NCBI GenBank assembly: GCA_015067025.1 | Contig: SVNC01000015.1 | Span: 1 to 51,914 of the forward strand | DNA length: 51,914 nt | Reading direction: 5' to 3' | DNA from: Oscillospiraceae bacterium | GTDB lineage: Bacteria > Bacillota > Clostridia > Oscillospirales > Ruminococcaceae | In this document: positions 44,072 through 51,914 of the stretch, piece after piece | How the letters are laid out: each line of letters opens with the position of its first letter | Position numbering within the stretch: position 1 is the stretch's first letter | Program-made: the position numbers and the translations under genes | The notes under the pieces: model-generated | What the model saw: the letters and a program-made list of their open reading frames with translations, nothing else | What the model was told of the DNA's origin: nothing | The model's database searches: none

Positions 44072-45022
44072 TTGAACGGCGATAAAATAAACGTCAGTAT
44101 TATAGTCCCTGTTTACAATGTCGAACAATATATCGAGCGTTGCCTTAAATCCCTTGTGGAGCAGACCTGCTCCTGCAATTACGAAATTGTAATAGTCAAC
44201 GACGGCACAAAAGATAATTCGATGGAAATAGTCAGACGTTTTGCCGATGAATATAAATTCATAAAAATTATTGAACAGGAGAACGGCGGACTGTCAAGTG
44301 CAAGAAACACGGGTATAGCAAACGCCATTGGCGAATATATAGCCTTTGTTGACAGTGACGACTTTGTTTCACCCGATTATATAAAACTTCTTTACGAATC
44401 TGCAGTAAAAAACGATTCAGACGTCGTATACAGCAATTATTGCAACATTATGGACGAAAGCGGAAAAAAGATCGGCAACTTCCCCAAGCATAAAAAAGGC
44501 GTTTTTGACGCCGAGAAAATACTCAAGCAGACGTTACAGGATATCACTGTACGAAGCTACGTCTGGAACAAGCTGTACAGACGCAGGGTGTTTACAGATA
44601 ACGCCCTTGAATTTCCTATCGGAATAAATTTTGAAGATTTCGTTGTAATGCCACAGGTGTTTTATCATTCCGAGAGGGTATCGTTTATTCCTGAGTCTCT
44701 TTACAACTACGTTCACAGAGAGGGAAGTATCACCGGCAGCCTTTGTAAAAAGGATATAAAAAATTACCTCATTGCCTTTTCGATGCTGAGAGGATTTATG
44801 GAAGAAAAGGGCATATACGATAAATACAAATTTACATACTGGGTATTGAGCAAGAAGATAGATATAACTATTTACGGTATGCTGATAAGATGCTGGTCGA
44901 AAGATCCTAAAAACACATACGTTGTAAAAAATTATCTGAAATCCCGTAATTTTCTGAAGCTTTACACAAGCAAGGACTATTCACGTGCATCAAGCTCACA
45001 CAATCAGATAGAATTTATATAA
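44072..45022 (+). CDS. Family 2 glycosyltransferase
   Basis: The roughly 317-residue protein has a GT-A fold. It shows VSIIVPVYNVEQYIERCLKSL at the start, the nucleotide-binding ENGGLSSARNTGI block, and the metal-binding DSDDFVSPDY motif near residue 95. It should transfer a sugar from a nucleotide donor to a surface polymer; no membrane segment is present. I favour TTG 44072, eight bases after AAGGAG. The in-frame ATG codons at 44015, 44039 and 44066 have no ribosome site or sit too close. It is not in a polysaccharide cluster, so the acceptor is unknown. Confidence 0.87.
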   Translation: MNGDKINVSIIVPVYNVEQYIERCLKSLVEQTCSCNYEIVIVNDGTKDNSMEIVRRFADEYKFIKIIEQENGGLSSARNTGIANAIGEYIAFVDSDDFVSPDYIKLLYESAVKNDSDVVYSNYCNIMDESGKKIGNFPKHKKGVFDAEKILKQTLQDITVRSYVWNKLYRRRVFTDNALEFPIGINFEDFVVMPQVFYHSERVSFIPESLYNYVHREGSITGSLCKKDIKNYLIAFSMLRGFMEEKGIYDKYKFTYWVLSKKIDITIYGMLIRCWSKDPKNTYVVKNYLKSRNFLKLYTSKDYSRASSSHNQIEFI

Positions 45023-45057
45023 ATCAAAACCACCAGTTGAACTGGTGGTTTTGATTT
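45021..45057. terminator. Bidirectional terminator
   Basis: AAATCAAAACCACCAGTT and its exact inverse form an 18-bp stem. It ends the glycosyltransferase gene and the convergent NPPTG miniprotein gene, whose stop codon touches it. Confidence 0.88.
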
Positions 45058-45262
45058 ATTTCTTTTTCTTCTTTAAGCTCATTACTATAAACGCAATGAT
45101 TGCAACTGCTAACGCACCGCCGCATATTGCGAAGGGTACCCAGTTGAGTGTTACACCTGTCGGTGGATTTCCACTACTGTCACCGATCGTTTCAGCAAAA
45201 CAATTAATGCTCATAACAAAAGAAAATGCCATTACAGTTAAAAGTGAAATTATTTTCTTCAT
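45056..45262 (-). CDS. 68-residue secreted miniprotein with NPPTG sorting-like signal
   Basis: The 68-residue precursor has a signal peptide (MKKIISLL to CFA, about residues 1-23), a tiny mature part of about 11-13 residues, then NPPTG. A hydrophobic helix (about 41-62) and a Lys-rich tail follow, the order of a sortase signal. The neighbouring larger gene has NPDTG in the same setting, so NPxTG may be the local sortase motif. If cleaved, only a short peptide would be attached to the wall. Without cleavage it is a single-pass membrane protein. AAAGGA lies before the ATG. Confidence 0.65.
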   Translation of the reverse strand: MKKIISLLTVMAFSFVMSINCFAETIGDSSGNPPTGVTLNWVPFAICGGALAVAIIAFIVMSLKKKKK

Positions 45263-45311
45263 TCTGTATTCCTTTCTGTTTTACGGACGTTGTTTACTTC
45301 TGCTCGTATAT

Positions 45312-45340
45312 AATATACACTATTCTGTCCTTATTTGCAA
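45312..45340 (-). promoter_or_regulatory. Promoter for the NPPTG miniprotein
   Basis: On the minus strand TTGCAA (45335-45340), 17 bases, TATATT (45312-45317). Confidence 0.65.
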
Positions 45341-45370
45341 GCTTTTATAACAAATTTTCAGAGAAAATAC

Positions 45371-45404
45371 AAAAAACTCCCTCCGATTACTCGGAGGGAG
45401 TCTG
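45371..45404 (-). terminator. Terminator of the NPDTG surface protein gene
   Basis: ACTCCCTCCGA and TCGGAGGGAGT form an 11-bp stem with a T-tract on the minus strand. Confidence 0.88.
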
Positions 45405-45434
45405 GTATTTTAAGATTTAAATTAAGTAATTAAA

Positions 45435-46745
45435 TTACTTGCTTCTCTTCTTAAGAACGATACCGGATGTAGCGAGAGCTGCTGCTGCGAGAGCTGCAGG
45501 AACTACTACTAAAGCAACACCTGTGTCAGGGTTTGTGGGTTCGCCGGAAGATTCACCGGGAACTTCAGTATCTTCGATTTCAGCAACATCGATCTTGAGT
45601 TCGTCGATTGTGATTGTGATAGGAGATACTTCGCCTTCAACTTCGAGGTTTGTGCAAACAGCGATGAATTCCATAGCTTCGATAGCCTGTTCAAGTGTAG
45701 CTGTAACTACATATGTGCCATCCTTGTCGATTGTAACTACTGTACAATCAGCAAGTGCGTTACCTTCGTTGCCTTCGCCCCAGTACTGAACTGCCCAAGA
45801 CTTGTCAGCGAAAGAAAGCCAAGCGTCAAATGCTTCTGTAACACCTGTTACTGTGAACTTAACAGAAACGAGTGTAGCACCAGCAAATGCTTCCTTGTCG
45901 AGAAGAACGTCAGCTTCGTCGCCTGTCCAACCGTTGATGATGTTTGTTCTAACGAGACCAGAGTCAACTACTGTTCTACCGCCGTTAGCGAGTTCGAGAG
46001 CAACTGTACCTTCTGTTTCGGGTTCGTCAGCAACGTCTTCAGAGTCGCCGGGAACTTCTTCAGAATCGCCAAGTGTTTCGTCGTCGTTTGTGTTTTCGTC
46101 ATCGCCTGTTTCGTCATCAGCAGGTGTCTTAGCCATTTCTGCCTTGATGAGTTCAGCCATGTTGAACATTACGTTGTTACCGGAAAGGCCCCAATCTTCT
46201 TCCTTACCAAGAAGATCGCCTGCTACTGCAAATTCAGGGAGTTCCATTGTTGTATCATCTGTGAATGTGATTACAACGCCTGTAACCTTAGCGTCAACCT
46301 TACCTTCGTCACCAGCTGCTGTGATACCATCAGAACCAACCTGGATACCGAAAGAGGGGTAAGATTCCCATGTTTCAGCGGGAGCCTTGAGTAAGGAAAG
46401 TGTAAGGCTACCAGCTGTCTTGCTGATTACAGACTGTACGTCTGACCAAACTACTTCGTACTCACCAGCACCGTCAAGCTTAATTGATTCAGCTTCATCA
46501 GCACTTGCAAACCAAGCCCAGTCGCCGCCGTTGTTCTGCATATAGAATGCAGCAAAACCGCCAGCTGTTTCAGGAGCGAGTTCGTTTACTGTGAGTGTTG
46601 CAGATACAGACTTAACTGTCTTGATAAGTTCAAAGTACTGTTCGTCTGTTACTGCTGCTGCTTCTTCTGCAGATGCAATTACTGCCATAGAAGATGCAGC
46701 CATAGCTGCTGCTGTAAGAGCAGCTAAAGTTCTTCTAAACTTCAT
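45435..46745 (-). CDS. Secreted surface protein with two beta modules and NPDTG sorting signal
   Basis: The 436-residue protein has a signal peptide (residues about 1-26, ASA cleavage). Two modules of similar pattern follow: about 45-200 and 245-400. Each has a WAWF- or AWLSF-type aromatic strand and a GEYEVVW- or GTYVVTATL-type strand. An Asp/Glu-rich linker separates them (about 208-245). The C-terminus has NPDTG, a hydrophobic helix and KKRSK, a sortase cell-wall anchor. The modules look like beta-sandwiches of the carbohydrate-binding kind, but no named CBM family is recognised. GGAGG lies before the ATG. It may bind glycans at the cell surface. Confidence 0.78.
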   Translation of the reverse strand: MKFRRTLAALTAAAMAASSMAVIASAEEAAAVTDEQYFELIKTVKSVSATLTVNELAPETAGGFAAFYMQNNGGDWAWFASADEAESIKLDGAGEYEVVWSDVQSVISKTAGSLTLSLLKAPAETWESYPSFGIQVGSDGITAAGDEGKVDAKVTGVVITFTDDTTMELPEFAVAGDLLGKEEDWGLSGNNVMFNMAELIKAEMAKTPADDETGDDENTNDDETLGDSEEVPGDSEDVADEPETEGTVALELANGGRTVVDSGLVRTNIINGWTGDEADVLLDKEAFAGATLVSVKFTVTGVTEAFDAWLSFADKSWAVQYWGEGNEGNALADCTVVTIDKDGTYVVTATLEQAIEAMEFIAVCTNLEVEGEVSPITITIDELKIDVAEIEDTEVPGESSGEPTNPDTGVALVVVPAALAAAALATSGIVLKKRSK

Positions 46746-46785
46746 TTTGAGTGTCCTCCATTTAATTTTTTTAGCTTTTATAGCT

Positions 46786-46814
46786 ATTATAATGATACTA
46801 CATCACCATTTCAA
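46786..46814 (-). promoter_or_regulatory. Promoter for the NPDTG surface protein
   Basis: On the minus strand TTGAAA (46809-46814), 17 bases, TATAAT (46786-46791), 40 bases before the ATG. Confidence 0.7.
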
Positions 46815-46829
46815 TTTCAACTGTCATTT

Positions 46830-47441
46830 TTCACAAAAAAAACCGCAGAAACTTGTTGAAACTTTTCAAAGAATATTGCTTACTTCTTAAAGCCTGTTTA
46901 AGCCGTTTTTCCGTTTAAACTATCAGTGTCAATTGCAATAGTGGTTTTGTACCTTAGCATTGCGGATTTTTACCGCATCTGCGTTACTCTAATATAATAC
47001 AACATCAGGGATAAAAAATCAATCGGTAATTTTGCATAATATTATGATGATTTTACAGGTGATTTTTGTAATCAGTATCAAACAGTAATATCATAACGAT
47101 AGAAAAAGCACCTTCTTTTTGTTTAGTTTCACCAATGTTTTTGTGTTACAGTAAAAAAATAACGAGAGATACAGCGTGTTTTGCATATATTTTTCAATAA
47201 AATGTACAAAGAATTTTTTAACACTTAATGTTGCAAATAAAACGGAACGATAAATTGTTGTTTGCGCTCCGCTTGGGTTATTGTAGCCCCAATCCCCCTG
47301 ACCCCCTTTCCCCCGAGGAAAGGGGGAAAATACGGGGGCTACCGCCCCTTGTGACCCTTTGGGGCTACCGCCCCAATCCCCGTTTATATCGGCGTTTGCG
47401 GGCAATTTACCACCTTGTTTTAATTATAATCATTTCCGTAG
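46830..47441. other. Long intergenic stretch without a supported gene
   Basis: The left part is AT-rich with small hairpins, including GCGG/CCGC at about 46965-46979. GTCAATTGCAATAG near 46928 echoes the repeat block at 10207. From about 47225 it becomes GC-rich, with CCCTTTCCC/GGGAAAGGG at about 47303-47326 and repeated GGGGCTACCGCCCC. The passage at 47394-47441 parallels 27358-27402. It reads as more of the interspersed repeat family, leading into the 127-bp copy. Confidence 0.5.
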
Positions 47442-47568
47442 GGGCGTCTATCAGACGCCCGCCGCCGAAGGGAGCAGTCCGTAGGACTGCGGCGGTTTTT
47501 AAAATCTTTGATTTTAAAAACAATGGGAAACTTGGATTGAACGCCACGCGTTCAAACAACAATTTATC
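47442..47568. repeat. Structured 127-bp interspersed repeat, copy 2
   Basis: This copy is identical to 1-127, with the same four hairpins. It is preceded by CATTTCCGTAG, which matches the flank of the related module at 27394-27404, so the full element probably starts further left. It lies between two convergent or tail-to-head genes and encodes no product. Confidence 0.9.
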
Positions 47569-47578
47569 TCTCATAAAA

Positions 47579-47605
47579 AAACAAGCGGCTTTTAAGCCGC
47601 TTGTT
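47579..47605 (-). terminator. Terminator of the G5-3D wall protein gene
   Basis: ACAAGCGGCTT and AAGCCGCTTGT form an 11-bp stem with a seven-T tail on the minus strand. Confidence 0.88.
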
Positions 47606-47617
47606 CAAAGTTTTCAA

Positions 47618-48958
47618 TTATCCTACGTATTTGTTGTCGCCGACTTCAATAACGTAGATATCCACGTACTGCAGTCCCCATTCACAGGAATCGTAGTAGT
47701 GATCCTCGCAGTTACCCATATATAAATCAACGGGAATGCTTCCGTCCATCATACCGTCACCGGTATCAGCCGCAATAGCATAACCGTAGCAGATATCGTT
47801 ATTCTGACCTACAATGTAGAGCTTTGAGCCGTAGGGGATAACGTTGGGATTTACTGCACAAGTACCTATTTCAGCAAGTCTGCCGCTGGCTGTGTATGCG
47901 CCCATAGGAGCTGTGTAAGCTGTAGCCTTACCTGAAACGATATACTGATAATTTACAGGTCTGCCATCCTTCAGTATGATTGAAGGGTCGTCGATCTTAC
48001 AATAAGGCTCTGCTACGGAAGCTCCCTCGGCAATAACTTTATCAACCTTCTTTACTAAAACCTTGGTTTCCTTCTTTACGTCTGTCTTTACGCCGTCGAT
48101 GTAGGTCGTTGTGGTTATTGTTCTTGTCTTGCCGTTGACACCCTCTGTTCGAACTTCACTCTCTCCGATAACAAGGATGTTGCTTGTGATCTTTGTCGTC
48201 CGGTAAGGAATTACCTTATCCTCATATTCTTCAACGATCTCAACTCTTGAAACCTTGATGTCGCAACTTTCTGTTATAACCTTTGTAAGCTCTTCAGAAA
48301 CCATATCGTCTTTATCAATAGTAATTTCCGCTCTTTCTAAAAGCTCTGCTACCGTGTTATTGTAGCAACCGACTGTTATAACCTTGCCGTCAACTGTGAT
48401 ATTTACGTCATAAGCTCTTGTGATCTCGATTACTTCTCCCTGCTTTACAACTTCATCACGGGCAGGCGTAACAAGATCGTATTCACTGATTTCTATACCG
48501 AAATCCTTAAGTAATGTTTCTACAGTACTGTCTACCGTATATACATCTGCTATCTTTTCTCCGTCTGACATAACCTCTACTGCAAAGGCACGGTTGATTA
48601 TAAGATCAACCGTTTCTCCTCTTTCGCCAAATCCGCCGAACTGCACCTTATCATATGCACCCATGCTGATGTGGTTTTCTCTGAGGATCGCGTAAGGATC
48701 TTCGCTGATAGTGTAAACTATTCTTTCTTTATCTCCGTCGATTATTCTTACGTCATTTCTGAAATAAAGAAGACCTGTCATTGTAAATACAGCAAATACA
48801 CTTGCAAATATAAGTGCTAACTTTAAAACTGTATTTTTTGTAGCCATTATTGTCAGTCTGGAATTTTTAATTCTGGTAATCATAATAAAACCTTTCTTTC
48901 CGTCATTCTTTTCTGACTTGCTTTCTTCCTTTAAAATTCTACGATTTTTCACTTCCAT
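47618..48958 (-). CDS. YabE/RpfB-like wall protein with DUF348, G5 and 3D domains
   Basis: The 446-residue protein has a short cytoplasmic start and a membrane helix (about residues 45-66). Three DUF348 (ubiquitin-like) modules follow (about 70-250), then a G5 domain (about 250-325), and a C-terminal 3D domain (about 340-440) with the metal-binding aspartate signature ADTGDGMMDG and VDLYM. This is the YabE/RpfB family, linked to peptidoglycan cleavage and growth resumption. The first ATG (48958, AGAAGG five bases upstream) lies within the transcript from a perfect promoter. An internal ATG at 48883 with AAAGG is a good alternative. Confidence 0.88.
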   Translation of the reverse strand: MEVKNRRILKEESKSEKNDGKKGFIMITRIKNSRLTIMATKNTVLKLALIFASVFAVFTMTGLLYFRNDVRIIDGDKERIVYTISEDPYAILRENHISMGAYDKVQFGGFGERGETVDLIINRAFAVEVMSDGEKIADVYTVDSTVETLLKDFGIEISEYDLVTPARDEVVKQGEVIEITRAYDVNITVDGKVITVGCYNNTVAELLERAEITIDKDDMVSEELTKVITESCDIKVSRVEIVEEYEDKVIPYRTTKITSNILVIGESEVRTEGVNGKTRTITTTTYIDGVKTDVKKETKVLVKKVDKVIAEGASVAEPYCKIDDPSIILKDGRPVNYQYIVSGKATAYTAPMGAYTASGRLAEIGTCAVNPNVIPYGSKLYIVGQNNDICYGYAIAADTGDGMMDGSIPVDLYMGNCEDHYYDSCEWGLQYVDIYVIEVGDNKYVG

Positions 48959-48985
48959 TTTTGCCTTCTCCCGAAGGTCTTAAAC

Positions 48986-49014
48986 ATTATATTAAGGTTT
49001 TTTGGAAATGTCAA
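48986..49014 (-). promoter_or_regulatory. Consensus promoter for the G5-3D gene
   Basis: On the minus strand TTGACA (49009-49014), 17 bases, TATAAT (48986-48991): a perfect match to the vegetative consensus at both hexamers. Confidence 0.88.
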
Positions 49015-49317
49015 ATAAAAATCATAGCCGTTTTTTGTGGAAACTGCACAAAATATTTTTGTTACCGTTTTGTAACCATTTTGTAATAAGTTATTTTTTG
49101 TAATCTTTTTACAGTTTATGTAAATAATTTTGGGCGAAACTCCGAATTTGAAAGTCGGTTTTCTCTTCGCATAATAACCAAACCACGCCCGTCTTATTAC
49201 CAAGCGAAGTGGCAAAAATGCATAATAAATTACCCTTAAGGAACAAGGGGGAAATTGTCAGATATGGCTTTATAAAAGGGTTTTAGCGTGATAAAGAACG
49301 AAAATAAAACAGCATAA
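49015..49317. other. Intergenic stretch without a supported gene
   Basis: AT-rich DNA between the G5-3D promoter and the EF-G-like terminator. I see a GTTAC/GTAAC arm pair near 49060-49075 and CTTCGC/GCGAAG at 49165-49209. No gene or recognisable RNA was found. Confidence 0.4.
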
Positions 49318-49346
49318 AAAAACGGTACCGGAAAACCGGTACCGTC
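49318..49346 (-). terminator. Terminator of the EF-G-like gene
   Basis: ACGGTACCGG and CCGGTACCGT form a 10-bp stem with a four-base loop and a T-tract on the minus strand. Confidence 0.88.
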
Positions 49347-49368
49347 TCTTTATATTTATAATAGTATA

Positions 49369-51441
49369 TTATCCTTCGTATTCGCCGAACTTGGGAGCGT
49401 TTGCAATTACATCAGCTTCAAGTGCCTGAGGTAACTGATCATAACGTTCAAACTCAGACGTGAAGTAGCCCATACCTCTTGTTATCTGGCGGATAACCGT
49501 AGCAAGATCTGTAATTTCAGACTGAGGCATTGTAGCTTCAAGTACTGTCATACCCTTTTCTGTTTCAGAAGGATTCATTCCAAGTACAGTACCTCTACGC
49601 TTATTTACTACCGTCATAACATCACCTGTGCTTGCATCGTCAAGCACGATATTTACGTGGCAGATAGGTTCAAGCAGACAGGGTGAAGCATTGGGAAGTC
49701 CCTGTTTATATGCTAAGTGAGCCGCCATCTTGAATGCCTGCTCAGAGCTGTCTACATCGTGATAAGAACCATCAAACAGAGTAGCCTTTAAGTTTACAAC
49801 GGGATAACCTGCAAGTACACCGTGAGCCATACTTTCCTGAAGACCCTTTTCAACCGCAGGGAAGAAGTTCTTGGGAACGCTGCCACCGAATACTCTTTCT
49901 TCAAAGATAAGAGTATCGCTTTCACAGGGTTCAAATTCGATCTTAACGTGACCGTACTGACCGTGACCACCTGACTGTTTCTTATGCTTACCTTCTGCAG
50001 TAACCTTTTTACGGATAGATTCACGATAAGCGATAACAGGCTCAGATACGTCAACTTCTACGCCAAACTTAGCCTTCATCTTGGAGATAACCGCATCAAG
50101 ATGCTGTTCACCAAGGCCGCCTAAGATACGCTGATGGGTTTCGTGATTGTGAACGTAACGAAGAGTAAGATCTTCTTCTATCATACGCTTGATTGCGTTA
50201 CTGATCTTGCCTTCATCGTTCTTATTCTTAGCCGCAACCGCCTTGTAATAGCAAGCTTCAGGGAATACTTCTCTTGCAAATTCAACGCCGAGGCCTGATG
50301 CTGTGAGTGTATCACCTGTGTTTGCATTAAGCTTTGTAACAGCGATAATATCGCCTGCATAAGCTTCGATCATTTCTTCTGACTTCTTACCCTGTAATGC
50401 AAGAAGCTTACCAAGTCTTTCTGTTTCACCGTTTGCCTGATTGTATACGTTAGCACCGGCTGCAAGCGTGCCGTTTACTACCTTAACGTAGCTCATTTTA
50501 CCAACAAAGGGATCGGCTACAGTCTTGAATACCTTTACTGCAAGAGGCTTTGTTTCATCATAAGCTATCTTCTCACCGTTTGCTAAAAGCTCGCCGCCTC
50601 TTTCATCAGGGCTGGGGAGCATGTAAACGATAGTGTTGAGCATCATATCAACGCCTGCGAGTGTATCTCCTGAGCAGCATACAACGGGAGTGATATAGCC
50701 CTTATCTATACCATCGTGAAGACCCTTTACAAGTTCAGCTTCTGTAAAGTCTTCACCTTCGTTTTCAAAGAATCTCATCATAAGTTCTTCATCAGTTTCC
50801 GCAACTGCTTCTGCCATTGCGGCACGAAGACCTTTAAGACGATTTTCTGATGCAGGCATTTCTACTTCTGTAGGAACACCGTTATTATATGTATAAGCCT
50901 TCATTTCGAGAAGGTTGATGTAGCTTTCTACCGTTCCGTACTTGTCAAAGGGAACAACGATAGGACAAATAGAAGGGCCGAATTCTGTCTTTAATTCTTC
51001 AAGGCACTTGTAGAAGTTGGAATTTTCTTCTTCCATTCTTGTTACAACGAACATTGTAGCCTTGCCACGCTTTACAGCTTCTCTGTAAGCCTTGATCGTG
51101 CCTACCTGTACGCCGTCCTTTGCAGGAAGTGTGATAACTGCACTTTCAGCCGCACTAAGACCCTCGTACATACCTGCCGCAAAGTCAAACTGACCGGGTG
51201 TATCTAATATATTGATCTTTACATCCTTCCACTGACAATATGCAAGGGATGTACCGAGTGAAACCTTTCTCTTAATTTCTTCAGGATCGTAGTCACATAC
51301 TGAGCTACCGTCAGATACCTTTCCCATTCTTTCGATCTCGCCGCACTTGTAGAGCAGACCTTCTACTACAGAAGTCTTACCGCTGCCGCCGTGGCCAAGT
51401 AAAGCGATGTTTCGGATGTTTTTGCACTTATAAGTTTTCAT
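49369..51441 (-). CDS. Elongation factor G paralogue with degenerate GTPase motifs
   Basis: The 690-residue protein has the EF-G domain order: GTPase, translation-factor barrel, and domains III-V (YRESIRKKVTAEGKHKKQSGGHGQYGHV). The P-loop is GHGGSGKTS (residues 16-24) rather than the AHIDAGKTT of true EF-G, placing it in the EF-G-2/FusA2-like branch. Two conserved motifs have changed: DTPGH reads DTPGQFDF (80-87), losing the catalytic His, and NKxD reads Thr-Arg-Met-Glu (134-137). It is therefore unlikely to be the main translocase. It may be a regulatory or stress-related ribosome factor. A good promoter precedes it and GAAAGGA lies before the ATG. Confidence 0.87.
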   Translation of the reverse strand: MKTYKCKNIRNIALLGHGGSGKTSVVEGLLYKCGEIERMGKVSDGSSVCDYDPEEIKRKVSLGTSLAYCQWKDVKINILDTPGQFDFAAGMYEGLSAAESAVITLPAKDGVQVGTIKAYREAVKRGKATMFVVTRMEEENSNFYKCLEELKTEFGPSICPIVVPFDKYGTVESYINLLEMKAYTYNNGVPTEVEMPASENRLKGLRAAMAEAVAETDEELMMRFFENEGEDFTEAELVKGLHDGIDKGYITPVVCCSGDTLAGVDMMLNTIVYMLPSPDERGGELLANGEKIAYDETKPLAVKVFKTVADPFVGKMSYVKVVNGTLAAGANVYNQANGETERLGKLLALQGKKSEEMIEAYAGDIIAVTKLNANTGDTLTASGLGVEFAREVFPEACYYKAVAAKNKNDEGKISNAIKRMIEEDLTLRYVHNHETHQRILGGLGEQHLDAVISKMKAKFGVEVDVSEPVIAYRESIRKKVTAEGKHKKQSGGHGQYGHVKIEFEPCESDTLIFEERVFGGSVPKNFFPAVEKGLQESMAHGVLAGYPVVNLKATLFDGSYHDVDSSEQAFKMAAHLAYKQGLPNASPCLLEPICHVNIVLDDASTGDVMTVVNKRRGTVLGMNPSETEKGMTVLEATMPQSEITDLATVIRQITRGMGYFTSEFERYDQLPQALEADVIANAPKFGEYEG

Positions 51442-51484
51442 AATTATTCATCGTCCTTTCATAAGCGATTTATGGGATGTTTAA

Positions 51485-51513
51485 ATTATACTCGAAAATC
51501 TAAAAAATTACAA
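51485..51513 (-). promoter_or_regulatory. Promoter for the EF-G-like gene
   Basis: On the minus strand TTGTAA (51508-51513), 17 bases, TATAAT (51485-51490), about 45 bases before the ATG. The DNA from 51514 to 51705 beyond it holds no supported gene. Confidence 0.72.
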
Positions 51514-51688
51514 TAGTTTTTTAGTGAAAAATAAATTATAGGTGTAGAAATCATAGAAGTTTTTTTGTGCAAAATCACTAAAACGCTGTAAAAATAGGGA
51601 ATTTTATGGCAAAGAATGAGTGTTAAAGAGAACAAAAAGGGGAGCTGAAAGGCGACCACCCATACAGAAGTATTTAATATGTAACCGA

Positions 51689-51727
51689 AAGGTTGTGTAG
51701 GAAACCTACGCAGCCTTTCTTTTTTTG
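51689..51727 (+). terminator. Hairpin with T-tract over the recombinase stop
   Basis: AAAGGTTGTGTAGG and CCTACGCAGCCTTT pair with two G-T wobbles, followed by a T-tract on the plus strand. It covers the end of the minus-strand recombinase gene. It could terminate plus-strand transcription, or be an end structure of a mobile element. Confidence 0.45.
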
Positions 51728-51914
51728 TCGTAAACCATACTGTCAGCAACAGCAGTTGCAACAGCAACATTGAAGCGGAAATGAATGTCAATCTGCTGTG
51801 TTCTGTGTCCGCTGGACTTATCGGGTGCGTGTACGACAATCTTTTCAATGAATTCGTGCATAATTTCGGGTGTGAGCTTCGGGATTTCGGAATACTTGCG
51901 GACTATTCCGATAA
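51706..51914 (-). CDS. C-terminal end of a large serine recombinase (partial)
   Basis: The last 68 residues of a protein run off the right edge of the window. They read KLTPEIMHEFIEKIVVHAPD then KSSGHRTQQIDIHFRFN, ending DKKRKAA and a stop at 51706. This matches the C-terminal DUF4368-type tail of Tn-encoded large serine recombinases in Clostridia, which have the pattern IVVHE..DKSSG..TQ.IDI.(F/Y).F. The catalytic N-terminal part is not visible, so completeness cannot be judged. Its presence suggests an integrative element to the right. Confidence 0.8.
   Translation of the reverse strand, partial: IGIVRKYSEIPKLTPEIMHEFIEKIVVHAPDKSSGHRTQQIDIHFRFNVAVATAVADSMVYDKKRKAA

Noticed and set aside
47228-47725. 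165-codon plus-strand frame across the 127-bp repeat
   Set aside because: It reads through the structured repeat and the terminator into the opposite-strand G5-3D gene; no credible ribosome site or domain.
51486-51848. 120-codon minus-strand frame at the right end
   Set aside because: It is out of frame with the convincing recombinase C-terminus and continues over the EF-G promoter.
1-51914. tRNA or rRNA genes
   Set aside because: I looked for T-arm type GGTTCGANTCC blocks and rRNA-like stretches on both strands and saw none; a covariance search would be needed to be certain.

Overview
The window looks like a chromosome segment from a low-to-mid GC, Gram-positive Clostridia of the Ruminococcus/Oscillospiraceae type. 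The evidence is strong AGGAGG-type ribosome binding sites, near-consensus TTGACA/TATAAT promoters with 17-bp spacers, an S-box (SAM-I) riboswitch in front of metK, LPXTG-like NPxTG sorting signals, a YabE/RpfB-type G5-3D wall protein, and a GH94 cellobiose phosphorylase beside a type IV pilus locus, as in cellulose-associated gut Ruminococcus. No tRNA, rRNA, CRISPR array or intact insertion sequence was seen. Layout: 1-14.4 kb is an accessory, sugar-sensing half. It holds an FrlD-like sugar kinase, a secreted GH25 lysozyme, an Xre-type membrane regulator, a MIF-like tautomerase, cellobiose phosphorylase with a divergent AraC regulator, and two paralogous cytoplasmic sensors. These sensors share a LacI-type sugar-binding fold, a C-G-C motif and a GAF-like region, but one ends in GGDEF and the other in a LytTR DNA-binding domain. 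Facing the LytTR gene are two tandem secreted paralogues of unknown function, behind a long upstream region with reiterated short motifs. 14.5-19 kb carries a sodium/amino-acid symporter, metK with its SAM riboswitch, and a bPH_2 membrane protein. 19.1-26.8 kb is a probable operon: an ABC ATPase, a giant FtsX-type permease with an uninterrupted heptad coiled-coil hairpin, and a membrane-anchored acidic protein with 32 tandem nine-residue repeats. 27.7-30.2 kb holds carboxynorspermidine synthase, a lipoprotein and dtd. 30.3-42.4 kb is a type IV pilus locus: pilB-pilT; a divergent pilD; and a second run pilC, a pilM-pilN fusion, pilO, an 815-residue PilX-like protein and two prepilins, started by a clear promoter. 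PilB keeps both 24-residue MshEN motifs, so the GGDEF enzyme at 4.3-6.2 kb could act on pilus extension through cyclic di-GMP; that link is inference. 42.5-49 kb holds a DeoD-type phosphorylase with an unusual Asp-to-Asn change, two very small membrane or lipoprotein genes, a GT2 glycosyltransferase, two NPxTG surface proteins and a G5-3D wall protein. The right end has an EF-G paralogue with degenerate GTPase motifs and the C-terminal end of a serine recombinase cut by the window edge, which suggests a mobile element begins there. A perfect 127-bp structured repeat occurs at both ends of the segment, and related hairpin modules lie in several intergenic gaps. The most promising under-described items are the sensor pair with swapped outputs, the tandem secreted proteins with their motif-rich leader, and the unusual composition of the pilus locus.
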